Assembly (NCBI GenBank): GCA_023428515.1
Contig: JAEYXI010000509.1
Coordinates: 1 to 5,830 of the forward strand
Direction: 5' to 3'
DNA from: Pseudomonadota bacterium
Lineage (GTDB): Bacteria > Pseudomonadota > Alphaproteobacteria > Rhizobiales > Rhizobiaceae
DNA: 5,830 nt
This document shows, one piece after another, positions 1-5,830 of this stretch. The notes under the pieces were generated by a model that was not told the origin of the DNA, ran no database searches, and saw only the letters and a program-made list of their open reading frames with translations. The first letter of the stretch is position 1; each line of letters opens with the position of its first letter. A program made the position numbers and the translations under genes.

Positions 1-729
1 GCAGACCTGACCTGGTGGCCCAAGGACCCGACGCTGTCGAACTTCCGCTTCATCTTCGGCCAGTCGGATTCGAGCCTGATCGTCGCGCTCGACCGCACCG
101 CCATGAAGCCTATCCTGTCTTCGCTGCTGTCGGCGAGCTTCGGCACGCTGATCGCAATGACCGCCGGCACCGCGGCAGCCTACGGCCTGTCGCGCTTCGG
201 CTCGGGCCAGAACCTGCCGCTGGCGCTGACCCAGCTCCGCCTCTTCCCGCCGATGGCGGTGATGATCCCGGTCATGATCATGTGGGCCTTCCTCAACCTC
301 ACCGACACTTGGTGGGGACTGGCGCTGGTCTACGGCATCGTCACCCTGCCCTTCGCCTTCTGGCTGATGAAGACCTTCTTCGACGACATGCCGCGCGAGC
401 TTGAGGAGGCAGGTCTGGTCGAGGGCTGCTCGCGCTGGCGCGTCTTCACGAAAATCACGCTGCCGATGATGCGCGCGCCGCTCGCGTCCGCCGCACTCTT
501 CGTCTTCATCCTGAACTGGTCGGATTACCTGATCGCGCTGCTCTTGACGACGCGCGAATGGGTGACCGTGCCGGTCTACATGGCCTCGCTGTCGTCCTCC
601 ATGACGGGCCAGCTCTACGGCGCCAAGGCCGCGCTCGGCCTGATCGCGGCCGTGCCGCCGGTCATCATGGGCATCGCCATCCAGCGCCATCTGGTGCGCG
701 GGCTGACGTTCGGGGCGCTGAAGCAATGA
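1..729 (+). CDS. Sugar ABC transporter permease, MalG type (5' partial)
   Basis: Inner-membrane subunit of a type I carbohydrate importer, forming half of the translocation pore. The frame is open from base 1 to the TGA at 727-729, giving 242 residues. MalG-like permeases are usually about 275-300 residues, so the true start and first membrane helix lie upstream; the internal ATG at 103 is not the start, because the family-like sequence continues before it. Hydrophobic segments fall at about residues 39-63, 77-98, 105-124, 157-183 and 208-230 of the visible part. The cytoplasmic EAA coupling loop is at residues 136-155 (bases 406-465), with the expected E-A, G and the ending ITLP; this loop docks on the ATPase. 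The C-terminus [10 protein letters not shown] resembles the RGLTxGAxKG tail typical of MalG-like proteins. Its stop overlaps the next permease's start (ATGA), indicating one operon. The family call is secure; the substrate is unknown. Confidence 0.93.
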   Translation, partial: ADLTWWPKDPTLSNFRFIFGQSDSSLIVALDRTAMKPILSSLLSASFGTLIAMTAGTAAAYGLSRFGSGQNLPLALTQLRLFPPMAVMIPVMIMWAFLNLTDTWWGLALVYGIVTLPFAFWLMKTFFDDMPRELEEAGLVEGCSRWRVFTKITLPMMRAPLASAALFVFILNWSDYLIALLLTTREWVTVPVYMASLSSSMTGQLYGAKAALGLIAAVPPVIMGIAIQRHLVRGLTFGALKQ

Positions 730-1685
730 GCGTCGCCACTGTGACGGAGTCTGGAATGGCCGCGCAGACCGCAAAGAGCCGCGACCCGCAGCGCGAGGAG
801 GCCGCACGCCTCGGATTGCGCCTGACGCTGCCGGCGCAGATCCTGGTGCTGTTCATTGCGGTCTTCCCGCTACTCATGCAGCTCTACATCAGCCTGACCG
901 ACTGGTCGCCGCTCGACGGCACCGGCTGGTGGATGGCGTGGGAGAGCTGGAACAGTTTCTACAACTACCGCGACCTCTTGGCAGACAGCCGCTTCTGGGG
1001 AGCGCTGTGGCGCACCTTCCTGGTGATGATCGTCTGCGTGCCGGTGGAATTCCTGCTCGGCCTCGGGCTCGCGACCCTGTTCGCCGACGACTTCCCCGGC
1101 AAGCGCGTCTTCTACTCCATCCTGCTGATGCCGATGATGGTGGTGCCCGCGGTCGCCGGCTACATGTTCTTCATGCTGTTCCAGTCCGGCGGGCCGGTGA
1201 ACGACATCCTCTCCACGCTGTTCGGCACGCGCATCGCCATCGCCTGGCTGTCCGACCCGACGCTCGCGCTGGCCGCCGTGATGATCGCTGACATCTGGCA
1301 GTGGACGCCGCTGATGTTCCTGATCCTGCTCGCCGGTCTCGTCGGCGTGCCGCAGGACCAGATCAGGGCCGCGACGCTGCTCGGCGCCAATCCGTGGCAG
1401 CGCTTCGTCACCATCGTGCTCCCGAAGATGAAGACGATCATCATCATCGCGCTGGCGATCCGCGTCATCGAGAACTTCAAGATCTTCGACACGCTCTACA
1501 TCATGACCGGCGGCGGCCCCGGCGTCGCGACGGAAACCATCTCCGTCTACATCTACAAGGTGACCACGCAGGACCTCATCTGGGGCTACGTCGCGGCAAT
1601 CGCGCTGGCGATCCTCATCGTGCTCTCGATCGTGACCGTCTTCGCCATGAAGCGCATGGCCGCCGCGAAGGAGGTGCGGGCATGA
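726..1685 (+). CDS. Sugar ABC transporter permease, MalF/UgpA type
   Basis: Second pore subunit, expected to pair with the upstream MalG-type permease. It has 319 residues, normal for the single-domain MalF/UgpA group. I chose the ATG at 726 because it overlaps the previous stop as ATGA; an in-frame ATG at 558 would bury a 168-base overlap in the first permease and adds arginine-rich non-family sequence. No clear Shine-Dalgarno lies before 726, so translation is probably coupled to the gene upstream. Residues 1-32 are a polar, charged cytoplasmic tail. Likely helices are about 33-56, 95-119, 127-152, 180-205, 236-257 and 286-307. The EAA loop is at residues 214-233 (bases 1365-1424), containing [14 protein letters not shown] and ending in IVLP. 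The periplasmic-loop motif TGGGPG (261-266), common in this family, is present. MalG-type preceding MalF-type is the reverse of the E. coli mal order. Substrate not inferable. Confidence 0.94.
   Translation: MSVATVTESGMAAQTAKSRDPQREEAARLGLRLTLPAQILVLFIAVFPLLMQLYISLTDWSPLDGTGWWMAWESWNSFYNYRDLLADSRFWGALWRTFLVMIVCVPVEFLLGLGLATLFADDFPGKRVFYSILLMPMMVVPAVAGYMFFMLFQSGGPVNDILSTLFGTRIAIAWLSDPTLALAAVMIADIWQWTPLMFLILLAGLVGVPQDQIRAATLLGANPWQRFVTIVLPKMKTIIIIALAIRVIENFKIFDTLYIMTGGGPGVATETISVYIYKVTTQDLIWGYVAAIALAILIVLSIVTVFAMKRMAAAKEVRA
1668..1675 (+). promoter_or_regulatory. Near-perfect Shine-Dalgarno for first ATPase
   Basis: AAGGAGGT lies 6 bases before the ATG at 1682, inside the last codons of the upstream permease. 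It matches the anti-Shine-Dalgarno almost fully, supports the start at 1682, and allows independent ribosome entry in addition to coupling through the ATGA overlap. Confidence 0.8.
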
Positions 1686-2782
1686 GCGAGATCCACCTGC
1701 GCAACCTGGTGAAGACGTTCGGCAACTTCACCGCGCTCAAGTCGATGGACCTGAAGATCGGCGACGGCGAGTTCATGGCGCTGCTCGGCCCGTCCGGCTG
1801 CGGCAAGTCGACGACGATGAACATGATCGCCGGCATGGAGGACCCGACCGAGGGCAGCATCCTGTTCGGTGAACGCGACATGGCCGGCGTGCCGATGGGC
1901 AGGCGCGGCGTCGGCTTCGTATTCCAGAACTACGCGATCTTCACTCACATGACGGTCAGGCAGAACCTCGCCTATGGGCCGAAGATGCACGGTCGCGCAA
2001 AGAGCGAGATCGACAAACGCGTCGGCGCCATCGCCGAACTGCTGCAACTGACGCCGCTGCTCGACCGCCGCGCCGACCGGCTGTCGGTCAACATCCTGCA
2101 GCGCGTGGCGATCGGCCGCTCGGCGATCCTGGAGCCGGCGATCTTCCTGCTCGACGAGCCGCTTTCCAACGTCGACGCGGCTTTCCGCGCCGTCATGCGC
2201 ACGGAACTCAAGCACCTGCAGCGGCAGTTCAAACAGACCATGGTCTACGTGACGCACGATCAGCTCGAGGCGATGACCATGGCCGACCGTATCGCGGTGA
2301 TGGACCATGGCGTGCTGCAGCAGGTGGGCACGCCGATCGAGGTCTACAACAATCCGGCCAATGTCTTCGTGGCAAAGTTCATCGGCTCGCCTGGTATGAA
2401 CCTCCTGCCCGGCCGCCCGGCAGAAAGCGACGGCGGCCTTGTCGTCGACCTCGGACCGCTCGGCGCCACCCCGCCGCTGCCTGACCGTCTGGCCGCCGCG
2501 CTGCGCGGACATCCAAGTGAAGTGCTGTTCGGCTTCCGCCCCGAGCAGGCGACGATTGCCACCGAAGGCCGCGGTATCGCAGCACCGGTCACCGTGGTCG
2601 AACGCATCGGCGCGCGCACGATCGTCCATCTCGGCGAAGGCGAAACGGCGATGAAGGTCGTCGCCGACAACGACCAGCATACTGGCATCGGCGCGTCGGC
2701 CACCGTGACCCCCAACATGGATGCCGTGCGCGTCTTCGACCGTGCCAGCGGCATCGCGATCGGAGGTCAGGCGCATGGCTGA
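1682..2782 (+). CDS. MalK-like sugar ABC ATPase with degenerate signature motif (NBD1)
   Basis: Cytoplasmic ATPase that would power the two permeases; 366 residues, normal for the MalK/UgpC family. The start at 1682 follows a near-perfect Shine-Dalgarno and overlaps the permease stop (ATGA). Motifs in order: Walker A GPSGCGKST (36-44, K42), Q-loop Q82, signature region LSVNILQR (134-141), Walker B and catalytic Glu FLLDEP (155-160, D158/E159), D-loop SNVD (162-165), H-loop H192 in VTHD. Residues from about 240 form the MalK-type OB/TOBE regulatory domain, including GFRPEQ (284-289). The ATP-binding and hydrolysis residues are canonical, but the family signature LSGGQ reads LSVNI, while the following QRVAIGR is intact, so the change is confined to the signature. 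It is followed by a second, divergent ATPase with which it overlaps by 8 bases, suggesting a heterodimer. The family call is firm; asymmetric function is inferred. Confidence 0.95.
   Translation: MSEIHLRNLVKTFGNFTALKSMDLKIGDGEFMALLGPSGCGKSTTMNMIAGMEDPTEGSILFGERDMAGVPMGRRGVGFVFQNYAIFTHMTVRQNLAYGPKMHGRAKSEIDKRVGAIAELLQLTPLLDRRADRLSVNILQRVAIGRSAILEPAIFLLDEPLSNVDAAFRAVMRTELKHLQRQFKQTMVYVTHDQLEAMTMADRIAVMDHGVLQQVGTPIEVYNNPANVFVAKFIGSPGMNLLPGRPAESDGGLVVDLGPLGATPPLPDRLAAALRGHPSEVLFGFRPEQATIATEGRGIAAPVTVVERIGARTIVHLGEGETAMKVVADNDQHTGIGASATVTPNMDAVRVFDRASGIAIGGQAHG
2762..2766 (+). promoter_or_regulatory. Shine-Dalgarno for second ATPase
   Basis: GGAGG lies 8 bases before the ATG at 2775, within the coding end of the first ATPase. 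It supports this start over the upstream in-frame ATG at 2721, which would add 18 residues without family similarity. Confidence 0.7.
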
Positions 2783-3848
2783 GATCGCCTTCCGCAATGT
2801 GACGAAGCGCTATGGCGATACGGTCGCCGTAGCGGACGCAACTTTCACCGTGCGCGACAACGAGTTCTTCTGCTTCTTCGGCCCGCCGCTGTCCGGCAAG
2901 TCGACGATCCTGCGGCTGATCCTCGGCCTCGAGACGCCCGACGCCGGCGAGGTGCTGATCGACGGGCGTCCCGTGAACCGCGTCTCGCCCGCCGAACGCA
3001 ACGTCGCGATGGTGTTCCAGAACCTCGCGCTGTTCCCGCATATGAATGCGCGCGAGAACATCCGCTTCCCGCTGGTCGAGCGCAGGACGTCCGAAGCCGA
3101 GATCGAGCGCAAGCTCGCCGATGTTGCAGCCAAGCTTCACATCGGCCACATCCTGCACAAGCCGCCGGCGCAGCTTTCCGGCGGCGAGCGGCAACGCGTG
3201 GCGATTGCCCGCGCGCTGGTGCGCGACCCGGCCGCCTATCTGATGGACGACCCGATCTCGGCGCTCGACGCGCGGCTGCGCGAGGAGACCCGCGTCGAGC
3301 TGAAACGCATCCAGCGCGATCTCGGCAAGACACTGATCTACGTGACGCATGATCAGGAAGAGGCCATGTCGGTCGCCGACCGCATGGCGATCCTCGAACA
3401 GGGCGCGATCCGGCAGATCGGCACGCCGCTGGAAATCTATGACCGCCCGGCGAGCACCTATGTCGCCCGTCTGCTCGGCTCGCCCATGATGAACATCCTG
3501 CCGGTCGCAAACGGCGCCGGCGAAGCCCGTATCGCCGACGGCGCCATCTCGGTCACCGGACTGCCCGGCGGAGACATCGCCGAGGTCGGGCTGCGGCCCG
3601 AGGACATTCGCGTATCGCCCTGGAGCGACGGCGGCGTGGGACAGCCCGCGAAGGTCTACGAGGTCGAGCCGCTGGGCGGCTACACAGTGGTGACGCTCGA
3701 TGCCGGCCCGGCGCGCGTGCGCGCCATGGTGCGCGGCCAGCCGGACATAAGGCCGGACACGCTGATGGCGCTGAGCTGCGAGGCTTCGCGCGTGCATCGC
3801 TTCACGCGCGACGGCATGGCCATCAGCCCCGCCGGCGAGACAATCTAG
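2775..3848 (+). CDS. MalK-like sugar ABC ATPase with Asp in place of catalytic Glu (NBD2)
   Basis: Second cytoplasmic ATPase of the same importer; 357 residues. Motifs: Walker A GPPLSGKST (36-44, K42; fits GxxxxGKS/T but differs from the usual GPSGCGKST), Q-loop Q82, canonical signature LSGGERQR (134-141), Walker B YLMDDP (155-160), D-loop SALD (162-165), H-loop H192 in VTHD. The residue after the Walker B Asp is Asp159 (codon GAC at 3249-3251), not the Glu that normally activates water. From about residue 240 there is an OB/TOBE domain with GLRPED (272-277). The key motifs occupy the same residue numbers as in the upstream ATPase, so the two align without gaps to about residue 243, as expected for paralogues. 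It overlaps the first ATPase by 8 bases. Its defects complement those of its partner (see findings). It is probably a dimer partner rather than a stand-alone enzyme. Confidence 0.95.
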   Translation: MAEIAFRNVTKRYGDTVAVADATFTVRDNEFFCFFGPPLSGKSTILRLILGLETPDAGEVLIDGRPVNRVSPAERNVAMVFQNLALFPHMNARENIRFPLVERRTSEAEIERKLADVAAKLHIGHILHKPPAQLSGGERQRVAIARALVRDPAAYLMDDPISALDARLREETRVELKRIQRDLGKTLIYVTHDQEEAMSVADRMAILEQGAIRQIGTPLEIYDRPASTYVARLLGSPMMNILPVANGAGEARIADGAISVTGLPGGDIAEVGLRPEDIRVSPWSDGGVGQPAKVYEVEPLGGYTVVTLDAGPARVRAMVRGQPDIRPDTLMALSCEASRVHRFTRDGMAISPAGETI

Positions 3849-3849
3849 A

Positions 3850-3855
3850 GGGAGG
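3850..3855 (+). promoter_or_regulatory. Shine-Dalgarno for oxidoreductase
   Basis: GGGAGG ends 5 bases before the ATG at 3861, in the 12-base gap after the TAG of the second ATPase. It fixes the start and indicates operon continuation without a promoter-sized gap. Confidence 0.8.
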
Positions 3856-3860
3856 AAGAC

Positions 3861-4952
3861 ATGGCTGACGCCAACGGGTTCGAGCCCGACGTAAAAGTCC
3901 GCACGAACAGCCACAGGATAGGCTGCATCGGCGCCGGCATGATCATGGCCGAGTGCCATCTGGCGGCCTACAAGGAAGCTGGTTTCCCGGTCGCGGCCAT
4001 CGCCTCGCGGACGAAGGCTAACGCGCAGAAGGTAGCCGACCGCTGGGGCATCCCTAGGGTACACGACACGTCGGAGCAGCTGATCGAGGACCCGGAGATC
4101 GAGATCATCGATCTCGCCTTCCCGCCCGACCAGCAGCCGGCGCTGATCCGCCATGCTCTGAAGCAGAAGCACGTGAAGGGCATCCTCGCGCAGAAGCCGC
4201 TCGCGCTGTCGCTGGAGGAAGCGAAGAAGCTGCGCGACGAGGCCAAGGCCGCTGGCAAGATCCTCTCGGTCAACCAGAACATGCGCTACGACCAGTCGAT
4301 GCGCGTGCTGAAGCAGATCATGGACTCCGGCGCGCTCGGCGACATCGTGTTCGCGCAGATCGACATGCACGCCATTCCACACTGGCAGACCTTCCTCGAA
4401 GGCTACGACCGTCTGACGCTCTCCAACATGAGCGTGCACCATCTCGATGCGCTGCGCTTCCTGTTCGGCGATCCCGATGAAATCACCACGCTGACCCGCA
4501 AGGACCCGCGCACGACCTTCGATCACTCGGACGGCATCGTCGTCTCGACGCTGCGCTTCCCCTCGGGCGTCATGGCCGTCTCGCTGGAGGACGTGTGGTC
4601 CGGTCCGCGCCAGCAGGGCTACAAGGACGACCAGCACATAACCTGGCGCGTCGAAGGCACCGCCGGCACCGCCAAGGGCACGATCGGCTGGCCGACGGGC
4701 GGTGCCTCCACCCTCACTTACGCCTCTTCCAAGACGACCGGCGGCGAATGGGTGAGCCCGAGCTGGGAGACCATGTGGTTTCCGCACGCCTTCATCGGCG
4801 TGATGGAGCAGCTCCAGCATGCGGTGGGCACCGGGACCGAGCCGGCATTGCATGTGGCCGACAACGTCAAGACCATGGCGCTCATCGAGGCCGGCTACCG
4901 GTCGATCGACGAGGGCCGCACCGTCAAGCTATCCGAAATTTCCATCAACTGA
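3861..4952 (+). CDS. Gfo/Idh/MocA-family NAD(P)-dependent oxidoreductase
   Basis: Predicted cytoplasmic dehydrogenase acting on a hydroxyl of a sugar, polyol or glycoside; 363 residues, normal for the family. A 16-19 residue polar leader precedes the N-terminal Rossmann fold, whose dinucleotide-binding turn is IGCIGAGMIM (20-29). The conserved lysine motif appears as AQKPLA (110-115, K112), where the family usually has EKP. The second domain holds the substrate-side motif SNMSVHHLDALRFLFG (188-203). Aligned on the family D-x-x-x-H pair (Asp172/His176 in Bacillus IolG), this gives Asn189 and His193, so the Lys and His are kept but the Asp is Asn. The C-terminal end (ALIEAGYRSIDEGRTVKL) is typical of the family, and there is no signal peptide. 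It sits between the importer genes and an isomerase/epimerase, implying that it works on the imported compound. Inositol-type dehydrogenase and glycoside 3-dehydrogenase are both possible; the substrate is unassigned. Confidence 0.92.
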   Translation: MADANGFEPDVKVRTNSHRIGCIGAGMIMAECHLAAYKEAGFPVAAIASRTKANAQKVADRWGIPRVHDTSEQLIEDPEIEIIDLAFPPDQQPALIRHALKQKHVKGILAQKPLALSLEEAKKLRDEAKAAGKILSVNQNMRYDQSMRVLKQIMDSGALGDIVFAQIDMHAIPHWQTFLEGYDRLTLSNMSVHHLDALRFLFGDPDEITTLTRKDPRTTFDHSDGIVVSTLRFPSGVMAVSLEDVWSGPRQQGYKDDQHITWRVEGTAGTAKGTIGWPTGGASTLTYASSKTTGGEWVSPSWETMWFPHAFIGVMEQLQHAVGTGTEPALHVADNVKTMALIEAGYRSIDEGRTVKLSEISIN

Positions 4953-4958
4953 CCCTTT

Positions 4959-4966
4959 GGGAGGAG
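4959..4966 (+). promoter_or_regulatory. Shine-Dalgarno for isomerase/epimerase
   Basis: GGGAGGAG lies in the 23-base gap after the oxidoreductase. Two ATG codons follow in tandem (4976 and 4979). The first is closer to normal spacing (about 10 bases), so it is preferred, but the second would remove only one Met. Confidence 0.7.
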
Positions 4967-4975
4967 ACTTAAGAA

Positions 4976-5830
4976 ATGATGCAATCCGGCATTTTCACGG
5001 GGTATTTCCCGTACAGCCTCGAGGAAACCGCGAAGAAGATCCGCGCCCTCGACTTCAACACGGTCCAGCTCGACCTGCATTTCAAGGATGTCGACCTGAG
5101 CGCCGGCCAGATCACCAAGGAGAAGGCCAAGAAGGTGCGCGACACCTTCCGCGACCATCACCTGCCGATCTGCTGCATTTCCGGCTACACCAACATCATC
5201 CACCCCGATAAGGCCGAGCGCGAGAAGCGCGTCGGCTATCTCAAGGAGATCATCCGCAACGCGCGCCATTTCGGCACGCCCTACGTGATCTCCGAGACCG
5301 GCACCTACAACACCGAGTCCGACTGGGTTCACCACGAGAAGAACAAGACGGAAGAGGGTTTCGAGGAGTGCCGCAAGGTGATCGCGGATCTCGCCCAGAC
5401 TGCCTATGACCACGGCGCGGTCTTCCTGCTCGAGACCTATGTGAACAACGTCGTCGGCTCGGTCGAGGAGACGGTGAAGATGTTCGCGCAGGTCGACCAT
5501 CCCGGCCTCGGCCTGCTGATGGATCCGACCAACTATTTCGAGACGCACAACATCGACAAGATGGACCAGATCCTGAACCAGGTCTTCGACACGCTGACCC
5601 AGCACATCAGGATCGCCCATGCGAAGGACGTGAAGCGCTCGGGCGACGACAAGACAGAGAAGCACGCCGACATCGGCGACGACGACGCGCTGGAGAGCCA
5701 TACCTTCCGCGGCGTCGGCGAGATCGAGCTGCCGGCCCCCGGCCTCGGTTCGCTCAACTACGACCTCTACCTGCAGCGCCTCTCCGAAAAGCATCCGAAC
5801 ATCCCGATCATCATCGAGCATCTTTCGGAA
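4976..5830 (+). CDS. Sugar isomerase/epimerase, AP endonuclease 2-like TIM barrel (3' partial)
   Basis: Predicted metal-dependent TIM-barrel enzyme of the xylose isomerase-like superfamily (IolE, tagatose 3-epimerase, hydroxypyruvate isomerase relatives). The frame is open for 285 residues to the window edge with no stop; relatives are usually about 270-330 residues, so little should be missing. Barrel strands are seen at the N-terminus (TVQLDLHF, 29-36), ICCISGY (65-71) and YVISETG (103-109). The four family metal ligands can be placed: E153 in LLETY, D183 in LMDPTN, H215 in AHAKD and E281 in IIIEH, so it looks catalytically complete. Residues about 219-262, between the His strand and the last Glu strand, are a long charged loop (rich in D, K, E, H) ending in a GVGEIELP stretch typical of the superfamily. 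It directly follows the oxidoreductase and probably acts on its keto product, by isomerisation, epimerisation or elimination. No signal peptide is seen. The reaction is not assignable from sequence. Confidence 0.9.
   Translation, partial: MMQSGIFTGYFPYSLEETAKKIRALDFNTVQLDLHFKDVDLSAGQITKEKAKKVRDTFRDHHLPICCISGYTNIIHPDKAEREKRVGYLKEIIRNARHFGTPYVISETGTYNTESDWVHHEKNKTEEGFEECRKVIADLAQTAYDHGAVFLLETYVNNVVGSVEETVKMFAQVDHPGLGLLMDPTNYFETHNIDKMDQILNQVFDTLTQHIRIAHAKDVKRSGDDKTEKHADIGDDDALESHTFRGVGEIELPAPGLGSLNYDLYLQRLSEKHPNIPIIIEHLSE

Noticed and set aside
558..725. Upstream extension of the second permease to an ATG at 558
   Set aside because: It would overlap the first permease by 172 bases and add a His/Arg-rich stretch; the ATG at 726 gives a family-like N-terminus and an ATGA junction.
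1438..1449. Short atc-repeat run
   Set aside because: It encodes consecutive isoleucines in a permease membrane helix and is too short and functional to count as a repeat element.
2081..2104. LSVNI as a compensated frameshift or sequencing error in LSGGQ
   Set aside because: A small deletion plus insertion could in principle turn an LSGGQQQR-type coding stretch into this one, but length and frame are preserved on both sides, and the complementary changes in the partner ATPase favour a genuine substitution. Reads and orthologues would settle it.
2721..2774. Upstream start for the second ATPase at 2721
   Set aside because: It adds 18 non-family residues; the ATG at 2775 has a GGAGG 8 bases upstream and begins with the typical MAEIAFRNVTKRYG start.
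1586..2797. 403-codon minus-strand open frame opposite the first ATPase
   Set aside because: The + strand carries every ABC ATPase motif in order here; the antisense translation is His/Arg/Asp-rich noise.
3849..3860. Promoter or terminator between the transporter and catabolic genes
   Set aside because: The gap is 12 bases, occupied by the Shine-Dalgarno; there is no room for a hairpin or promoter. The 23-base gap at 4953-4975 is likewise only a ribosome site.
2589..4853. 754-codon open frame on the minus strand
   Set aside because: It lies opposite two well-supported genes and crosses their boundary. Its translation is rich in Arg, His, Asp and Ala with no family motif, as expected from the mirrored codon bias of high-GC DNA.
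4895..5821. 308-codon open frame on the minus strand opposite the isomerase
   Set aside because: It is a shadow of the + strand gene, which has its metal ligands and a Shine-Dalgarno; the antisense product is a Val/Leu/Asp-rich repeat-like translation without motifs.

Overview
The window is a tightly packed, single-strand (+) carbohydrate uptake and catabolism operon. The high GC content, strong third-position G/C bias, ATG starts and MalK-type sugar ABC transporter wired to a dehydrogenase and an isomerase suggest an alphaproteobacterium, probably Rhizobiales (Mesorhizobium/Rhizobium-like). That placement is inferred from style and gene content, not from a marker gene.

Layout: 1-729, a MalG-type sugar ABC permease lacking its N-terminus at the window edge; 726-1685, a MalF/UgpA-type permease; 1682-2782, a first MalK-like ATPase; 2775-3848, a second MalK-like ATPase; 3861-4952, a Gfo/Idh/MocA-family NAD(P)-dependent oxidoreductase; 4976-5830, a TIM-barrel sugar isomerase/epimerase that runs off the right edge. 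The first four genes overlap (ATGA, ATGA, then 8 bases). The last two gaps are only 12 and 23 bases and carry strong Shine-Dalgarno sequences. There is no non-coding stretch longer than 23 bases, and I see no promoter, terminator, RNA gene, repeat array, CRISPR or mobile element. The substrate-binding protein and any regulator must lie outside the window, most likely upstream.

How the genes work together (inference): two different permeases plus two different ATPases would form one heteromeric type I importer for a sugar, polyol or glycoside. The imported compound would then be oxidised at a hydroxyl by the dehydrogenase and rearranged, or lyased through a keto intermediate, by the metal-dependent TIM-barrel enzyme. 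The exact substrate cannot be read from sequence.

The most interesting signal is in the ATPase pair. ATPase 1 has perfect Walker A and B motifs but a broken signature motif (LSVNI instead of LSGGQ). ATPase 2 has a perfect signature (LSGGE) but an unusual Walker A and an Asp in place of the catalytic Glu. In a head-to-tail dimer both defects fall in the same composite ATP site, leaving one consensus and one degenerate site. That arrangement is well known in heterodimeric ABC exporters but is not the textbook picture for MalK-type importers. The oxidoreductase also departs from its family, with QKP for EKP and Asn in place of the usual catalytic-triad Asp.
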